Shown in pieces: positions 1 to 13,437 of a stretch of DNA of 64,000 bases. The position numbers were made by a program, and so were the translations under genes. Within the stretch, counting starts at the first letter, position 1. Each line of letters opens with the position of its first letter. Under the pieces are notes generated by a model. It saw only the letters and a program-made list of their open reading frames with translations. It was not told the origin of the DNA and did no database searches. Source of the DNA: Flaccisagitta enflata (lineage: Eukaryota; Chaetognatha; Sagittoidea; Aphragmophora); the NCBI GenBank assembly GCA_965153355.1, contig OZ231127.1, forward strand, positions 73,842,001 through 73,906,000, in the 5' to 3' direction.

Positions 1-715
1 GTTGTTGGTTGTGTGTTCAGTTTAAGTAAGTAATCGCATGTGTGTTTAGGGACTACACTTTTTTTTTATAAGAGACCCCTTTACAAGAGACATGAGCCTG
101 AGATTTGCCAAAATTTTAAGAACAAAATAAGAGAATGCCCAGGCTGAGATTTAGTTTTGATCAATTGCAAAAGAACTTTTTTGTTACAGTTGGGTTTGTG
201 GAATAACAGCCTAAACTGGAGGAAGGTATTTAAGCGTCTTAATTTCATTTGACAAACTTGATATTTGAAATATAAGTTGTTCATTCGATGCTTTTGTCCC
301 TGAGTTTTTTGGTTGCTATGGAAACCAAAATTATTTTTTCAAACATTTATAACCACTAAAATATCAATATTTTGAGAAATATTTTCAGGGAACATTGCTC
401 AAAATTAAATTTGCTACAACTTTCCCACAGTATGTTCTGTAAGAATATTGCTCGTTTGGCCGTTGCTAGGGGGCATCACACCTAGTAACCGCTAAATGAT
501 GCTCCCTAGCAACGGCTAAACAAGCAATATTCTTACAGGACATACTGTGAAAAAGTTGTAGCAAATTTAATTTTAAGCAATGTTCCCTGACAATATTTCT
601 CACAATATTGATATTTTAGTGGTTATAAACAGGGGCGTAGGAGAAGGTACTGCCACTACTGCCATGGCAGTACCTTTTGTCGGGACACCAAAGCTGTCGG
701 GACACTAATATTGTC

Positions 716-722
<7 letters not shown>

Positions 723-769
<47 letters not shown>
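723..769. repeat. (AG)n microsatellite
   Basis: Uninterrupted AG dinucleotides between the hAT-like terminus and the HINE-like element. Confidence 0.98.
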
Positions 770-771
<2 letters not shown>

Positions 772-867
772 AAGATAGAGGTAAAATAAACAAGGCCAAC
801 ACCTTTAAGTCGCGTGCGAGATGATGGTAACTGAATTGAACTGACTCCTTATTGTATCACTTTATTG

Positions 868-1330
868 ACTTAATCCAGACTTAATCCAGACTTAAACCAG
901 ACTTAAACCAGACTTAAACCAGACTTAAACCAGACTTAAACCAGACTTAAACCAGACTTAAACCAGACTTAAACCAGACTTAAACCAGACTTGAACTAGA
1001 CTCAAACCAGACTCAAACCAGACTCAAACCAGACTCAAACCAGACTCAAACCAGACTCAAACCAGACTCAAACCAGACTCAAACCAGACTCAAACCAGAC
1101 TCAAACCAGACTCAAGCCAGACTCAAAGCAGACTCAAGCCAGACTCAAACTAGACTCAAACTAGACTCAAACTAGACTCAAACCAGACTAGACTTAAACC
1201 AGACCTAAACCAGACCTAAACCAGATTTAAACCAGACTTAAACCAGACTTAAACCAGACTTAAACTAGATCTTAACCAAACTTAAACCAGACCTTAACCA
1301 AACTTAAATCAGATCTAAACCAGACTTAAA
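868..1330. repeat. 11-bp minisatellite (CTTAAACCAGA)n and variants
   Basis: About forty 11-bp units. Blocks of CTTAAACCAGA, CTCAAACCAGA and CCTAAACCAGA variants follow each other, which suggests block-wise amplification. Degenerate copies reappear at 1710-1860. Confidence 0.95.
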
Positions 1331-2190
1331 ATGATGTAAAATGGAATGACTTGTAGTGACTCAGAATGACTTATAGTGACTCAGAATGACAAAGAATGAC
1401 TTAAAATGACTAAAAATGACTTAAAATGATTTAAAATGACTTAAAATGACTTAAAATGATGTAAAATGACAAAAAATGACAAAAACTGCAATCACAAAAA
1501 AAATGACCTAGATTGACTTAGAATGACTTAGAATGACTTAGAATGACTAAGATTGACTAAAAATGACTTAAAAAGACATAAAACGGCGAAAAAATGCTAA
1601 ACCTTACAGACTTGGACTGACTTATAGTGATTCAGAATGACTTCTAGTGACTCAGAATGACTTCTAGTGACTCAGAATGACTAAGAATGACTTAACTCTT
1701 GAGCCAAACTTATACTAGACTAAAACCAGACTTAAACCAGACATAAACCAGACCAGAATCAGACATAAACCAGACTTAAACCTGACCTAAACCAGACTTA
1801 AACCAGACTTAAACTAGATTTAAACCAGACTTTAACCAGACTTAACCAGACTCAAACCAGACATAAAATGACTTAGAATTACTAAGAATGACTTGAAATG
1901 AATTGAGATGACTTGAAATAACTTTAAATTGTGTAAAATGACAATAACTTCAAAAGTCAAAAAATGACTTTGAGTGACTAAGAATGACTTAGAATGACTT
2001 AAGATGACTTAGGATGACTTAGAATGACTTTGAATAACTTAAAATGACATAAAACAACAAAAACTTCAAAAGTCAAAAAATGACTTAAAGTGACTTAGAA
2101 TTACTTGGAATGACTTAGAATGACTTAGAATGACTTAGAATGACTTAGAATAACTTAAAATGACCTGAAATGACTTAAAATAACATAAAG
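1331..2190. repeat. 10-bp minisatellite (AATGACTTAG)n, degenerate
   Basis: Imperfect repeats of AATGACTTAG, AATGACTTAA and AGTGACTCAG, interspersed with a second stretch of the 11-bp CAGACTTAAAC unit. It forms the rest of the A1 core. Confidence 0.9.
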
Positions 2191-3088
2191 CAACAAAAAA
2201 AAGCTAACGAAAGCAAAGTGTGACGGACCGACGGACCGACCGACAGACAGACGGACAGAGTGGGTCATAGAGTCGCGTGCACGCGACTAAAAACTGAAAA
2301 AGTTGAAAGAAGAAGAAAAAAATCAAACAAAACAGAAAAAACAAAAAAGAAGGGAAAAAGAAGAGAGAAAAGAAGAAAAACAATTCAATTAAAAAAAGAA
2401 ATAAAATGAATAGTTGATGAATCTGCAAGATAAGTTGATGCAAGAATGAGTCTTCTATGTCACAAGTTTAGGTCAATATAGAAACTATCATAAAATGTTG
2501 ATAATCAAAAAAAAATTGTTTACTAATCCACAAAGAATAGGGTTTTACCACAGTATGAAAGGAATCATTGTTTTCTTTAATTTTAAGGCAGAGACCACTA
2601 GTTTAGCTCCTGTTGGGACACTTAACTTGTCGGGACACCAATTTTGGGTGGCAGTAGTAAAAATTCCAACTGCCCTACGCCCCTGGTTATAAATGTTTGA
2701 AAAAATAATTTTGGTTTCCATAGCAACCAATAAACTCAGGGACAAAAGCATCAAGTGAACAATTTATATTTCAAATATCAAGTTTGTCAAATGAAATTAA
2801 GACACTTAAATACCTTCTTCCAGTTTAGGCTGTTATTCCACGAACCCCACTGTAGTTTCTCATCTAAAAAATGAATTTTTCAGAAATTTAGAGTTTTTTT
2901 ATCTTTAGAGATAACTTCCTTTTTTAGTGTGCCTATGAAATCAGGCATTATACAGTCTACGGACAAAACGAGGAGAGTAGATTTTGCTGATCACCGTTAT
3001 GATGCTTAGGCGTAGTTGATTTTGAAATGTAGGTTTGTAATTACCTCAAAGAAATTTACTAAAGACTGAAAGAATATAGGTTTGTAAT

Positions 3089-3601
3089 TACAGAAGATGT
3101 CGTCTAGACTTGGAAATACGGGGGAGCTCATAACCTGAGCATCAGTATTGTGAGGGGGCTGATATTTTGCTGATATAATGTATAGACCCTAAGAGGTTGA
3201 CGATGGGGTATGGCATCCCCCTATGGCTTACCCTAAGAAAAAAACTTTAAGTATAAAATTTTAGGATCAATCATTTTTTTTGCAGAATTTCAGCTTCAAT
3301 GATTTACTTAAAGTGCAAAACCAATCCGAGATTCGAACCTGGAACCTTTGACTAAATAAATTGATCAAGATAAACCTGAAGTCAAGTGAGTTAACCACTA
3401 GACCAATTCTGGAAGCTGATTCAACCAAGCGAATTTGATTTAGTATATTCAAAAGAATTTTCTATTAACAGAGCTGCCATACCCCTACGTCAACCCTATA
3501 GGACATAAGCATTATACACACACAGTTTCATTTCATTTGCACAAATGGTAATTAGGATATGAGGGCCCCCGTATTTCCAAGTATAGACGACATCTACTGT
3601 A
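3089..3601. mobile_element. TIR element D1 (TACAGWAGATGTCGTCTA ends), nested in element E
   Basis: The left end TACAGAAGATGTCGTCTA (3089) and the reverse complement of TACAGTAGATGTCGTCTA (ending 3601) extend about 43 bp with a few mismatches. A second copy is at 8590-9043 with the same tips but a different interior. The interior of D1 holds a tRNA-like relic on the minus strand. Confidence 0.8.
3322..3412 (-). repeat. tRNA-like relic (A and B box), probable SINE head
   Basis: On the minus strand TTGGTCTAGTGGTTAA (A-box-like) is followed about 50 nt later by AGGTTCGAATCTC (B-box-like), with the spacing of a tRNA with extra bases. The acceptor and anticodon arms do not fold cleanly, so it is not a functional tRNA. 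It is probably the head of a tRNA-derived SINE or a tRNA pseudogene. Confidence 0.5.
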
Positions 3602-3836
3602 CCTTGAAAAAAATTTGGACTGAAAGAAACTAAAGGAAGAACGATTACTACCTGTAGTAATTGTTCATGCAATAGTTTCTTTCAGTCATCAGTCATTTTC
3701 TATGAGGTAATTGCAAGCCTATATTTTGAACGATTACTACAGGTAGTAATTGTTCTTCTGTTAATTCTTTCAGTCCTTAGCATCATACCGGTGATCAGCA
3801 AAATCTACTCTCCTCGTTTTGTCCATAGACTGTATA

Positions 3837-4604
3837 TAAGAAAAAACCACGATAATGATCAAGTTTAAGATACAATTGTTACTATCTTCCAAAAAAATCT
3901 TTCAACCTCCGAAGTTATTCTATTCATCAACTAAAAAACCTATATCATTTAATTGCCAAGCAATCAATTCTTAATGTGGGATTTTCTTGACCTAATTTTG
4001 GCCGCCGTTTGCCGGGGAAGTGATTTTAGGGCCTCTCGAGGTACTCTTGGAGTGATAGTATTCCATGCATTTTGCGCAATCACATATTTTTTTTCTTTTC
4101 AATCTTTGATTGACCGTAACTTTTAAACGGCTGAACCAATTTTGTTGGTGTAAAAAAGGAAAAGATGCCCATTGAAAAACTCTAAATTTTGATCACCGAT
4201 TTTTGGTTGATTCATCAAAAAACAAATGAGTTATGATTGTTTGAAAAGAAACGACTACCATAAAATAAGTCATATCAAGAATCCTGCAAGAGGAAGTCTT
4301 TTTACTTTAAGTGAGATAACTTCTAGACCAATTAAGTTAGAGGGATGCAGTTTGCACGACTAGCTCGGAAACTTGAAGGGCTTCAATTTGGTCACTAATT
4401 TTCTTTAAATTGGATGAATCGTTTAAGAATAATTGTTCAAAACATGCTGAAAGATTTTTTTTTGAAAGGTAGTACAAATATGGTACTTTTATACAGTTTA
4501 CATTTGTATTTGTAAACATCAAAGAAATTAAGAACACTTTAAGAGAATTTCAGGCTGAAAACGATTAGAAATTTAAGAACACCCAGGCTGATTTCAAAAA
4601 AGTT
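3837..4604. other. AT-rich non-coding stretch inside the composite element
   Basis: No credible ORF. Part of it (about 4290-4550) resembles, in inverted orientation, the block at 12640-12800, so it is shared interior sequence of a repeat family. Confidence 0.5.
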
Positions 4605-4627
4605 GTCTCTTATAAAAAAAAAGTGTA

Positions 4628-5369
4628 TTGCTCTGCTGAGCTAATTTGCCAAAACGGCAAACAACAATGATTCCCTTTATGAGCCTGATCAATGATAACC
4701 TTTTTGGGCACTGCCATTGCATAACGACTTGAGCAGTGACGCCTTTCACGTGATTCGCCATGGCAACGCAACGCCATTTTAGCGTTGATCTGGCGTTATT
4801 TAAGGCGGTATAAGTCCAATGGGCAGTGGTTCCCGAGAGCCAATGTCCTGGAGAACACACATTGAATTTCCACATATCTGCTACACATATCTGCTACACC
4901 TGTAAATATATCTGTCAATTCCTTACTGGCCCCAAGGTTACTCATGTCTGATGTCAACCCCTAAATCAGCTTTTTTAGGCCTCAAATCTACTTTCTCAGA
5001 TTATGTATCAGCTAATGATCACCCTACATGACTCAAAACAAGCCGTTCTGTCTAAAATCTGCTCTCTTGCACTAATTTCAGTCCCCCTAAATCTTTAATG
5101 AACCCTTTGATCTTAAATAAACCTTCAAACATCTTGAATCTTACCTCTTATGCCTCTCTTGAATCTCAAACGTTAACCCTCATAGGCTTTTTATTTGCAC
5201 TTTTTGGACCTCTAGAAATTGACTTCCATGGTTCACAGGACGTCAGCCATTTGGGGCCATTGCTCTGCTCTTACTCTACTTCTCCCGCTGATCACTCAGT
5301 AGGGCAGAGGGTATCAATGACTTTGAGCGATCCTCGCACATGAATGACTAAATTACTTCTGTTTCCCAG
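4628..5369. other. No recognised gene
   Basis: Mixed-composition unique-looking sequence. The short ORFs here show no domain. The stretch 5340-5369 ends in a pyrimidine-rich tract and CAG that could be the splice acceptor of the next feature. Confidence 0.4.
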
Positions 5370-5639
5370 GTGCCAGTGGAGAAATATCCAAAAAAGCCAA
5401 TCAATGAATGCGAAATTGATGACGATTGCGGGAAAATCAGACAGAAATGCTGTGGAACAGAAATAAGCGGAATCAGAAAATGCGTCCGTCCGTTATATCC
5501 ACGTCGTCGCGGTCGCGGTCGCGGTCGCGGTCGCGGTCGCGGTCGCGGTCGCGGTCGGCTGTCCGGCTGGCCGGTTAGCCGGCTGGCCGGCTGGCTAGCT
5601 TTGCAGGACAGGGGCATACCTTTAGTGCCCATTCATTGA
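5370..5639 (+). CDS. Possible partial exon with a WAP-like cysteine motif
   Basis: An open frame follows a plausible splice acceptor (TTTCCCAG before 5370). It encodes NECEIDDDCGKIRQKCCG and then a further cysteine in KCVRP. The spacing C-x5-C-x6-CC resembles the second half of a whey-acidic-protein (four-disulfide core) domain, as found in secreted protease inhibitors and antimicrobial proteins. One expected cysteine after CC reads Ser, and no upstream exon with the first half was found. The frame then runs into an Arg-Gly repeat from the GGTCGC microsatellite and an unremarkable tail to a stop at 5639. It could be a true exon, a decayed one, or chance. There is no ATG start; GTG begins the open frame. 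Confidence 0.35.
   Translation: MPVEKYPKKPINECEIDDDCGKIRQKCCGTEISGIRKCVRPLYPRRRGRGRGRGRGRGRGRGRLSGWPVSRLAGWLALQDRGIPLVPIH
5510..5556. repeat. (GGTCGC)n hexanucleotide repeat
   Basis: About eight GGTCGC units. They read Arg-Gly in the frame of the WAP-like exon. They are followed by GGCTGGCC-type imperfect repeats. Confidence 0.95.
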
Positions 5640-6465
5640 CGTCTTGACCAATTCCAGGTTATCGCTGCCTAACGACTGACCTCCTTACGGACATTTCTTT
5701 TCGTAGGGTCGCAACGCTGATGAAGTAGGCATACAATGCGATGGCAGCAGTGAGGACCTCAGATGGAGGGTCATTTCCTGCTTTACTATTTGAAAAAAAG
5801 TAGCTTCAGCTATGGTTTTTTTTTTTTGAAAGCCGATGGGCAACAGCTTTGAGTGAATATGATTTCATACCTCTAGATGTGACTGTTGAACAAAAAGAAA
5901 AAAATGGATTTAAACCCGTAACACCTGTTAAAGTGAAAACTTCACAGCAACACTAATAACAAAACTATGAAAAACGTACTTATAGTTGCCCCAGTAAGAT
6001 GAAATTTTTGCTGAATCATCTTAGTACCTTTGTGCAGCAACAGTTGAAATTTCGTTTTACTGGGTGAACTAGAAGTTTGCTTCTTATAGTATTATTTTGA
6101 GTGTTGCCATGACGTTTTTACTCGAACAGATGTTAACTTTAATGCGAGCAAAAATACTTAACTGAAGTTCAGCGCACTACCAACAGAGCAATAACATCAC
6201 CGCTATGAAAACTAATTGTCAGTTTAGCTTTAAATCACTTAATGTTAAATCTTATATTCAATCCATATGTTTGACCACCAGCTTTGGTTCTTCGTTCAAA
6301 TTGTAAGACTATAGGAGAGCCTCTTTCACTGCTATCATTGTTCCCATCGTAGTGTACTTATCCTAGACGTACATAACCTAGAACTGTATTTCGGGAACAT
6401 TTTTTTGATAGATGCGTTTCTGTATCCTGATATCCAAGAATACACTAACCAGAGAAAACTAGTTT
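5640..6465. other. Non-coding; contains a short snapback sequence at about 5968-6100
   Basis: The segment 5968-6100 has inverted halves around GAAATTTTTGCTGAAT and resembles the better snapback at 12844-12982. Otherwise nothing is recognised. Confidence 0.4.
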
Positions 6466-6693
6466 AACAAGGCCGGATACACGGCCATCAGTTGCGGACG
6501 GGTGGGCAGGGGCATCCAACCTCAATCCACACCACAAGTCCCCCACTCACATGCACAAATAGCATCTGAAACGCTCATTTCCTCACTTTTCGACTCGTGT
6601 CCACGGACCGACCGACCGACGGACCGACCGACGGACCGACCGACCGACGGACGGACAAAGCCTCTTATAGAGTTGCGTGTCCGCAACTAAAAA
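6466..6693 (+). mobile_element. HINE-like element A2
   Basis: Starts AACAAGGCCGGATACACGGC. The 5' motif AGTTGCGGAC (6490-6499) is exactly complementary to GTCCGCAACT (6679-6688). The 3' hairpin is AGTTGCGTGTCCGCAACT followed by AAAAA. A (GGACCGACCGAC)-type microsatellite lies at 6603-6655. No ORF. Confidence 0.8.
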
Positions 6694-6705
6694 GTGTACT
6701 AATAA

Positions 6706-6857
6706 TTTTTAGTCGCAGACACGCGACTCTACACCTTGCCGTGTTGGTCGGTCGGTCCGTATGTCCGTCCCGTAACATTTCTAAATTCCGAGCGGTTTTT
6801 GCACTACTGCTCCTGCCCAACTGTCCGCGACTGTATTGCCGTGTATCCGGCCTTGTT
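6706..6857 (-). mobile_element. HINE-like element A3, tail-to-tail with A2
   Basis: On the minus strand it runs from AACAAGGCC (6857) to a 3' hairpin AGTCGCGTGTCTGCGACT (6728-6711). The 5' motif AGTCGCGGAC (6832-6823) pairs with the hairpin arm at 9 of 10 positions. Only about 12 bp separate its 3' end from that of A2. The GTCC microsatellite is short. Confidence 0.78.
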
Positions 6858-7310
6858 TCATTAATGCCTTAGGGAAAAGAAGGAAAATTTCCATAATTGT
6901 CAATGAAAAAAAGGAAACTTTGTTTTGATTTCGGTTTTAGGCACATTTCCATTACTCTCGGAACCGCTAGAGCGGGGTTTTAGTGTAAGGGTTGCCGCAG
7001 TATCTCAATTGGATGAAAATAGCAAGAAAAACTGTGTTAGGAAAGAAATCGAACAGACCAGATAGACCGACGCGCAGGCCGGATAGATAGTCGATTAAGG
7101 GTGTTACCGACCGGCCGACGTGCTTTAGTCAGCATTGAAAATATCAGGGATGGGTTACTTTTGGAGATAAAAATCGCGTTCAGTAGGGAAAAATTGATGA
7201 CGGCCTACAAACAGACATACCCACAGATACACCCTCTTACAGAGATCCGTGGAGGCTCCTAAAAAGAGAATTAGAGAATTGAAACGAACTTTTTGTTTCC
7301 TTATTTTTTG
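6858..7310. other. Non-coding, nothing recognised
   Basis: No ORF with domain character. The tetranucleotide-like phrase GACCGACG near 7065-7120 may be a relic of the A-family microsatellite. Confidence 0.4.
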
Positions 7311-7323
7311 GCACAGGATTTCA

Positions 7324-7416
<93 letters not shown>

Positions 7417-7440
7417 TAAAAGATCAGGCACAGGATTTCA

Positions 7441-7533
<93 letters not shown>

Positions 7534-7545
7534 TCCTTAAAAGAT
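7311..7545. repeat. Tandem duplication of a CT microsatellite with its flanks
   Basis: Two copies of the arrangement GCACAGGATTTCACG + (CT)n + CCTTAAAAGATC, with CT runs at about 7325-7414 and 7441-7530. The duplicated unit includes the unique flanks, so the event copied a segment rather than extending slippage. Confidence 0.95.
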
Positions 7546-8036
7546 CCCAAAAGAGACAAAAACCCAAACACGCACAAACGGGAAAGAAAAAGCAAAACAA
7601 CAACATTCTCATTGACGCGGTTGGCGGTTCTCTCTCTTTTTACTCGTGATGCCATAATTACTCTGCCGCACTCTTTAAGCTCTTATCTTTCCATCTTTCA
7701 ACTCGAACTCAGATTCAGACCCAAATACAGCCAAAGACTTCCAAACATCGCTGTTTGTCTTTCTCCGTCTGTTTGTCTCTTTATCTGTCTCTCTGTTTGT
7801 CTGTTTGACTCTTTATTTGTGACTTTAACTCTTACATTGTCCGTTTTTTATCCTCAATTTATCGCATTGCTTTTCTCTCTGTCCTTGTCTCTGACCAGTC
7901 GTCTTTCTTTGTCTCTTTTTCATCTTCTGACTCTCTCCAATTGTGTCCGTGTTCATACTAGACTTACTGTCTCAATTCTGCTTTTGTCTCATTCTTTGTT
8001 GATCGTTTCACCTGTATTCTGTGCGCGCTCACTGCC
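7546..8036. other. Pyrimidine-rich non-coding stretch
   Basis: Rich in TCTGT and CTCTTT words. The long leucine or serine frames that cross it are by-products of the neighbouring repeats. Confidence 0.5.
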
Positions 8037-8258
<222 letters not shown>

Positions 8259-8589
8259 GTCGTCGTCGCCGTCGGGTTTGTGGTAAATTCGGTTAGCCCA
8301 GTGTATGTATCGTCATGCTCGAAAACTAAGCCCACGGCTCATTGACAAGCAACACTTAAAAGGATTTAAAGATCACAAGAGATTCTCTGCTGCCGGGGCC
8401 GAGGAACAAGGCTTCTAGGAGATGGCTGTCTGTGTCTTCCTGAGTATCTGTCTCTCCCTTCTTTAGATCGTCCGTTTGTCTCATCTGTAAGCCAATCTGT
8501 GCGTTTTTTGTCAGTTTTTCTTCTGTTTGTCTCTCTGTCCTAGTGAAATCGCGTTTGTGCCTTCTCTTGATCTAGTATCTGTCTGTCCG

Positions 8590-9043
8590 TACAAAAGATG
8601 TCGTCTAAACTTTGAAATACTGGGGAATTCATAACAGGAAAACAGAAGAACTTAAAAGACTGATATTTGAAATATTAACTAATAAAATGATGCGTTATTG
8701 CTCATGGATGTTTGTTGCCATGGAAACACATTTCATGTATTCACGCTAAAGTATCAATATTTTGAGAAATTTTTTGAAGGAACATTGTTTAAAATGAAAT
8801 TTGCTCCGACTTCCCCACAATATGTTTTGTAAGAATATCGCTTGTTTGGCGGAGCATCACAGGGCTGTCACACATAGTTACGCTACCTAGCAACGGCTAA
8901 ATGAGCGATTTTCATACAGAACATATTGTGGGAAAGTTGTAGCAAATTTCATTTCAAACAATGTTCCCTCAAAAAATTTCTAAAAATATTTAAACTTTAG
9001 CGTGAATGCCCCATACTTCCATGTCTAGACGACATCTACTGTA
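8590..9043. mobile_element. TIR element D2, interior related to MITE family C
   Basis: The tips TACAAAAGATGTCGTCTA (8590) and the reverse complement of TACAGTAGATGTCGTCTA (ending 9043) match D1. The interior (about 8640-8990) is instead a diverged palindrome with the family C phrases GGAACATTG, GTTGTAGCAAATTT and CCTAGCAACGGCTAAA. D1 and D2 therefore share ends but not interiors. Confidence 0.75.
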
Positions 9044-9046
9044 TCA

Positions 9047-9150
<104 letters not shown>

Positions 9151-9369
9151 GCCTTTCTCTCGTAATTTTTAACGCCAAACGAAGCTCAGCTCTTGTGGCT
9201 TTGATGGAGAAAGCTCCCCGCAGATTCATTTGCTTGTTTTCTTGTTTTTTTTTTCTTGTCTCTAGTTGGTTGTGTTTTTGCGCGCCTGTTGGCCAGGGTC
9301 CGGACCGGTCCGCCGGGGTTTTCCTTTTCTGCCGGGCTTTGAGTGGGAGAGGAAAATTGGCGGAAACCA

Positions 9370-9540
9370 CGGTGGCGGCAGCGGCGGTGATAGCAAGAGC
9401 GGCGATGGTGGCGGCAGACACGGTGGCGGCAGCGGCGGTGATAGCGGGAGCGGTGATGGCGGCAGCGGCGAGGGTGGCGGTAGACAAGTTGGCGGCAGTG
9501 GTGATGGCGGTGGTGCCACTAGTAGAAAAGTGGCGGCATA
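9370..9540. repeat. GC-rich imperfect repeat (GGYGGCGGCAGC-like)
   Basis: Irregular repeats of GGTGGCGGCAGCGGCGGTGA with GATAGC variants. It is open in several frames (Gly-Ser-Asp-rich, or Ala-Val-rich), so frame openness says nothing about coding. It stands out from its AT-rich surroundings and could be a CpG-rich regulatory block or a Gly-rich exon; neither is shown. Confidence 0.7.
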
Positions 9541-9791
9541 AGTGGCGGAGGCCTCTTGTTGGTGGTATTTGCCGTTAGTGGCGTTCTCGGCATCGGCAAA
9601 GAAGGCGCGCCGACAAAAATACCGGCAACGGAAAGCCAGCGGCCGGGTTTAAAAAAGCTGCCACAGCGGTACAAACATTGGCTTAAAGATTCGGAGCTTC
9701 ATTAATTTGCCAGAATTCACTCACTTTCGCTGGTTGAGCAACGACGGAGTGTATACTGAGCAAAAATGAAGGAAGATGAGAAGGATGAGAG

Positions 9792-12843
<3,052 letters not shown>

Positions 12844-12982
12844 GTGAAAAGCATACTTCTCGTTCGCCTATCAAGATGAATTTTTTACTGAAGTAAGGGT
12901 AGGGTTTGAAAATACTCCAGTTAAAATTTCATCATGCTAGGTCAACTAGAAGTATGCTTTTTGCAATTTTTATGCTCATGCC
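12844..12982. mobile_element. Short snapback element, about 139 bp
   Basis: The left arm AAAAGCATACTTCTCGTTCG and the right arm, reverse complement of AAAAAGCATACTTCTAGTTG, extend inward to GATGAAATTTT. A foldback MITE with no coding capacity; a diverged relative is at 5968-6100. Confidence 0.65.
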
Positions 12983-13437
12983 TTTTCTGCCTCAAATATG
13001 GAACATGCGTCTTGAGATCTGGAACGTCAGTGCTCTAAAGATCCTATTAAAGCTCAACAAATCGCTTTTATGACAAATACCGGTCATCATTGCGACAGGG
13101 GGAACTCAAATCGATTATCCAGTGTTTTGCAAGCGACTAGTATTCATTTAAAGGTCCATGTATGAACTTTGTTCAAAGTTGTGAAGATTTCTATTTTCTA
13201 GATAATTTTCCCTCTTTATCAGTCGAATGCGCGTAACTGTATAAACCGATTTCCGGTCTGTTAGTCGCACAGTCAGTCCGTAAGCTAGTCGTTCCATTGG
13301 TCAGTCATTCAAGTTTGTCAATTTTGTCAAGCTTCCGTCAAAGTGCAAGCGTGGCCTATCACATCACTGGTCCTGCCTTATTTCTTGCTTTCCTGCTCAT
13401 TTGAACTTACCTAAAAGAGGCCTCAAGCAATCAAATC

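Larger units (their letters stand above)
789..2293 (+). mobile_element. HINE-like element A1 (about 1.5 kb, minisatellite core)
   Basis: It starts AACAAGGCCAACACCTT. The 5' motif AGTCGCGTGC (808-817) is exactly complementary to GCACGCGACT in the 3' terminal hairpin AGTCGCGTGCACGCGACT (2271-2288), which is followed by AAAAA. A short CGGACCGA-type tetranucleotide run precedes the hairpin. Subterminal inverted repeats, a terminal 3' hairpin, a (GTCY)n run and tandem core repeats match the layout described for Helentron-associated elements (HINE, DINE-1, mini-me). Family assignment is by architecture only. Confidence 0.7.
630..2685. mobile_element. Non-autonomous hAT-like element, 2,056 bp, with 8-bp target duplication
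   Basis: The termini are CAGGGGCGTAGG (630-641) and its exact reverse complement (2674-2685). The flanks are identical 8-bp copies GTTATAAA (622-629 and 2686-2693). The insertion interrupts a palindromic MITE whose intact arm shows the empty-site sequence, so the boundaries are well fixed. CAGGG-type termini with 8-bp duplications are typical of hAT transposons. The motif GTCGGGACAC occurs twice near the left end (about 678-706), and GTYGGGACAC occurs near the right end, which could be subterminal transposase sites. There is no transposase ORF; the interior is a HINE-like element plus minisatellites. Confidence 0.88.
185..2854. mobile_element. Palindromic TA-type MITE (family C), split by a hAT-like element
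   Basis: The ends are TACAGTTGGGTTTGTGG at 185 and the reverse complement of TACAGTGGGGTTCGTGG ending at 2854. The left arm (about 345-480) and right arm (about 505-629) are near-perfect inverted copies around 490. The outer right arm resumes at 2694 after the inserted element. Removing 630-2693 would leave a roughly 600-bp, almost fully self-complementary MITE. TA-flanked ends suggest the Tc1/mariner type (inference). Related sequence occurs at 8640-8990, 60560-60900 and 63865 onward. Confidence 0.75.
2949..3836. mobile_element. TIR element E (TACAGTCTAYGGACAAAAC ends), interrupted
   Basis: Inverted termini of about 56 bp begin TACAGTCTACGGACAAAA at 2951 and end in the reverse complement at 3836, with about two mismatches by eye. 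TATA flanks suggest a TA target. Inside are smaller inverted segments (GTAATTACCTCA and CTTTCAGTC) and a second inserted element at 3089-3601. A shorter relative with similar tips (TACAGTCAATAGACAAAAC) lies at 21541-21855. It has no coding capacity and looks like a MITE. Confidence 0.8.
54..4627. mobile_element. Composite element bounded by a perfect 23-bp inverted repeat
   Basis: A 23-bp sequence starting TACACTTTTT at 54-76 recurs as its exact reverse complement at 4605-4627. The bases just inside both ends also resemble each other (the phrase CCCAGGCTGA occurs near both ends). The span holds several younger insertions: a palindromic MITE, a hAT-like element, a HINE-like element and two TA-type elements. 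I infer an old TIR element that became a landing pad. The alternative is two independent copies in opposite orientation. No transposase is visible. Confidence 0.45.

Noticed and set aside
789-2293. CRISPR-like regularly repeated array
   Set aside because: The 10-11 bp units are contiguous with no spacers, in a metazoan context; it is a minisatellite.
3322-3412. Functional tRNA gene
   Set aside because: A and B boxes are present, but the acceptor, D and anticodon arms do not pair.
9266-9541. Gly-rich frame (GGNHGGGSGGDSKSGDGGG)
   Set aside because: Follows from GC-rich triplet repeats open in several frames; kept only as a repeat.
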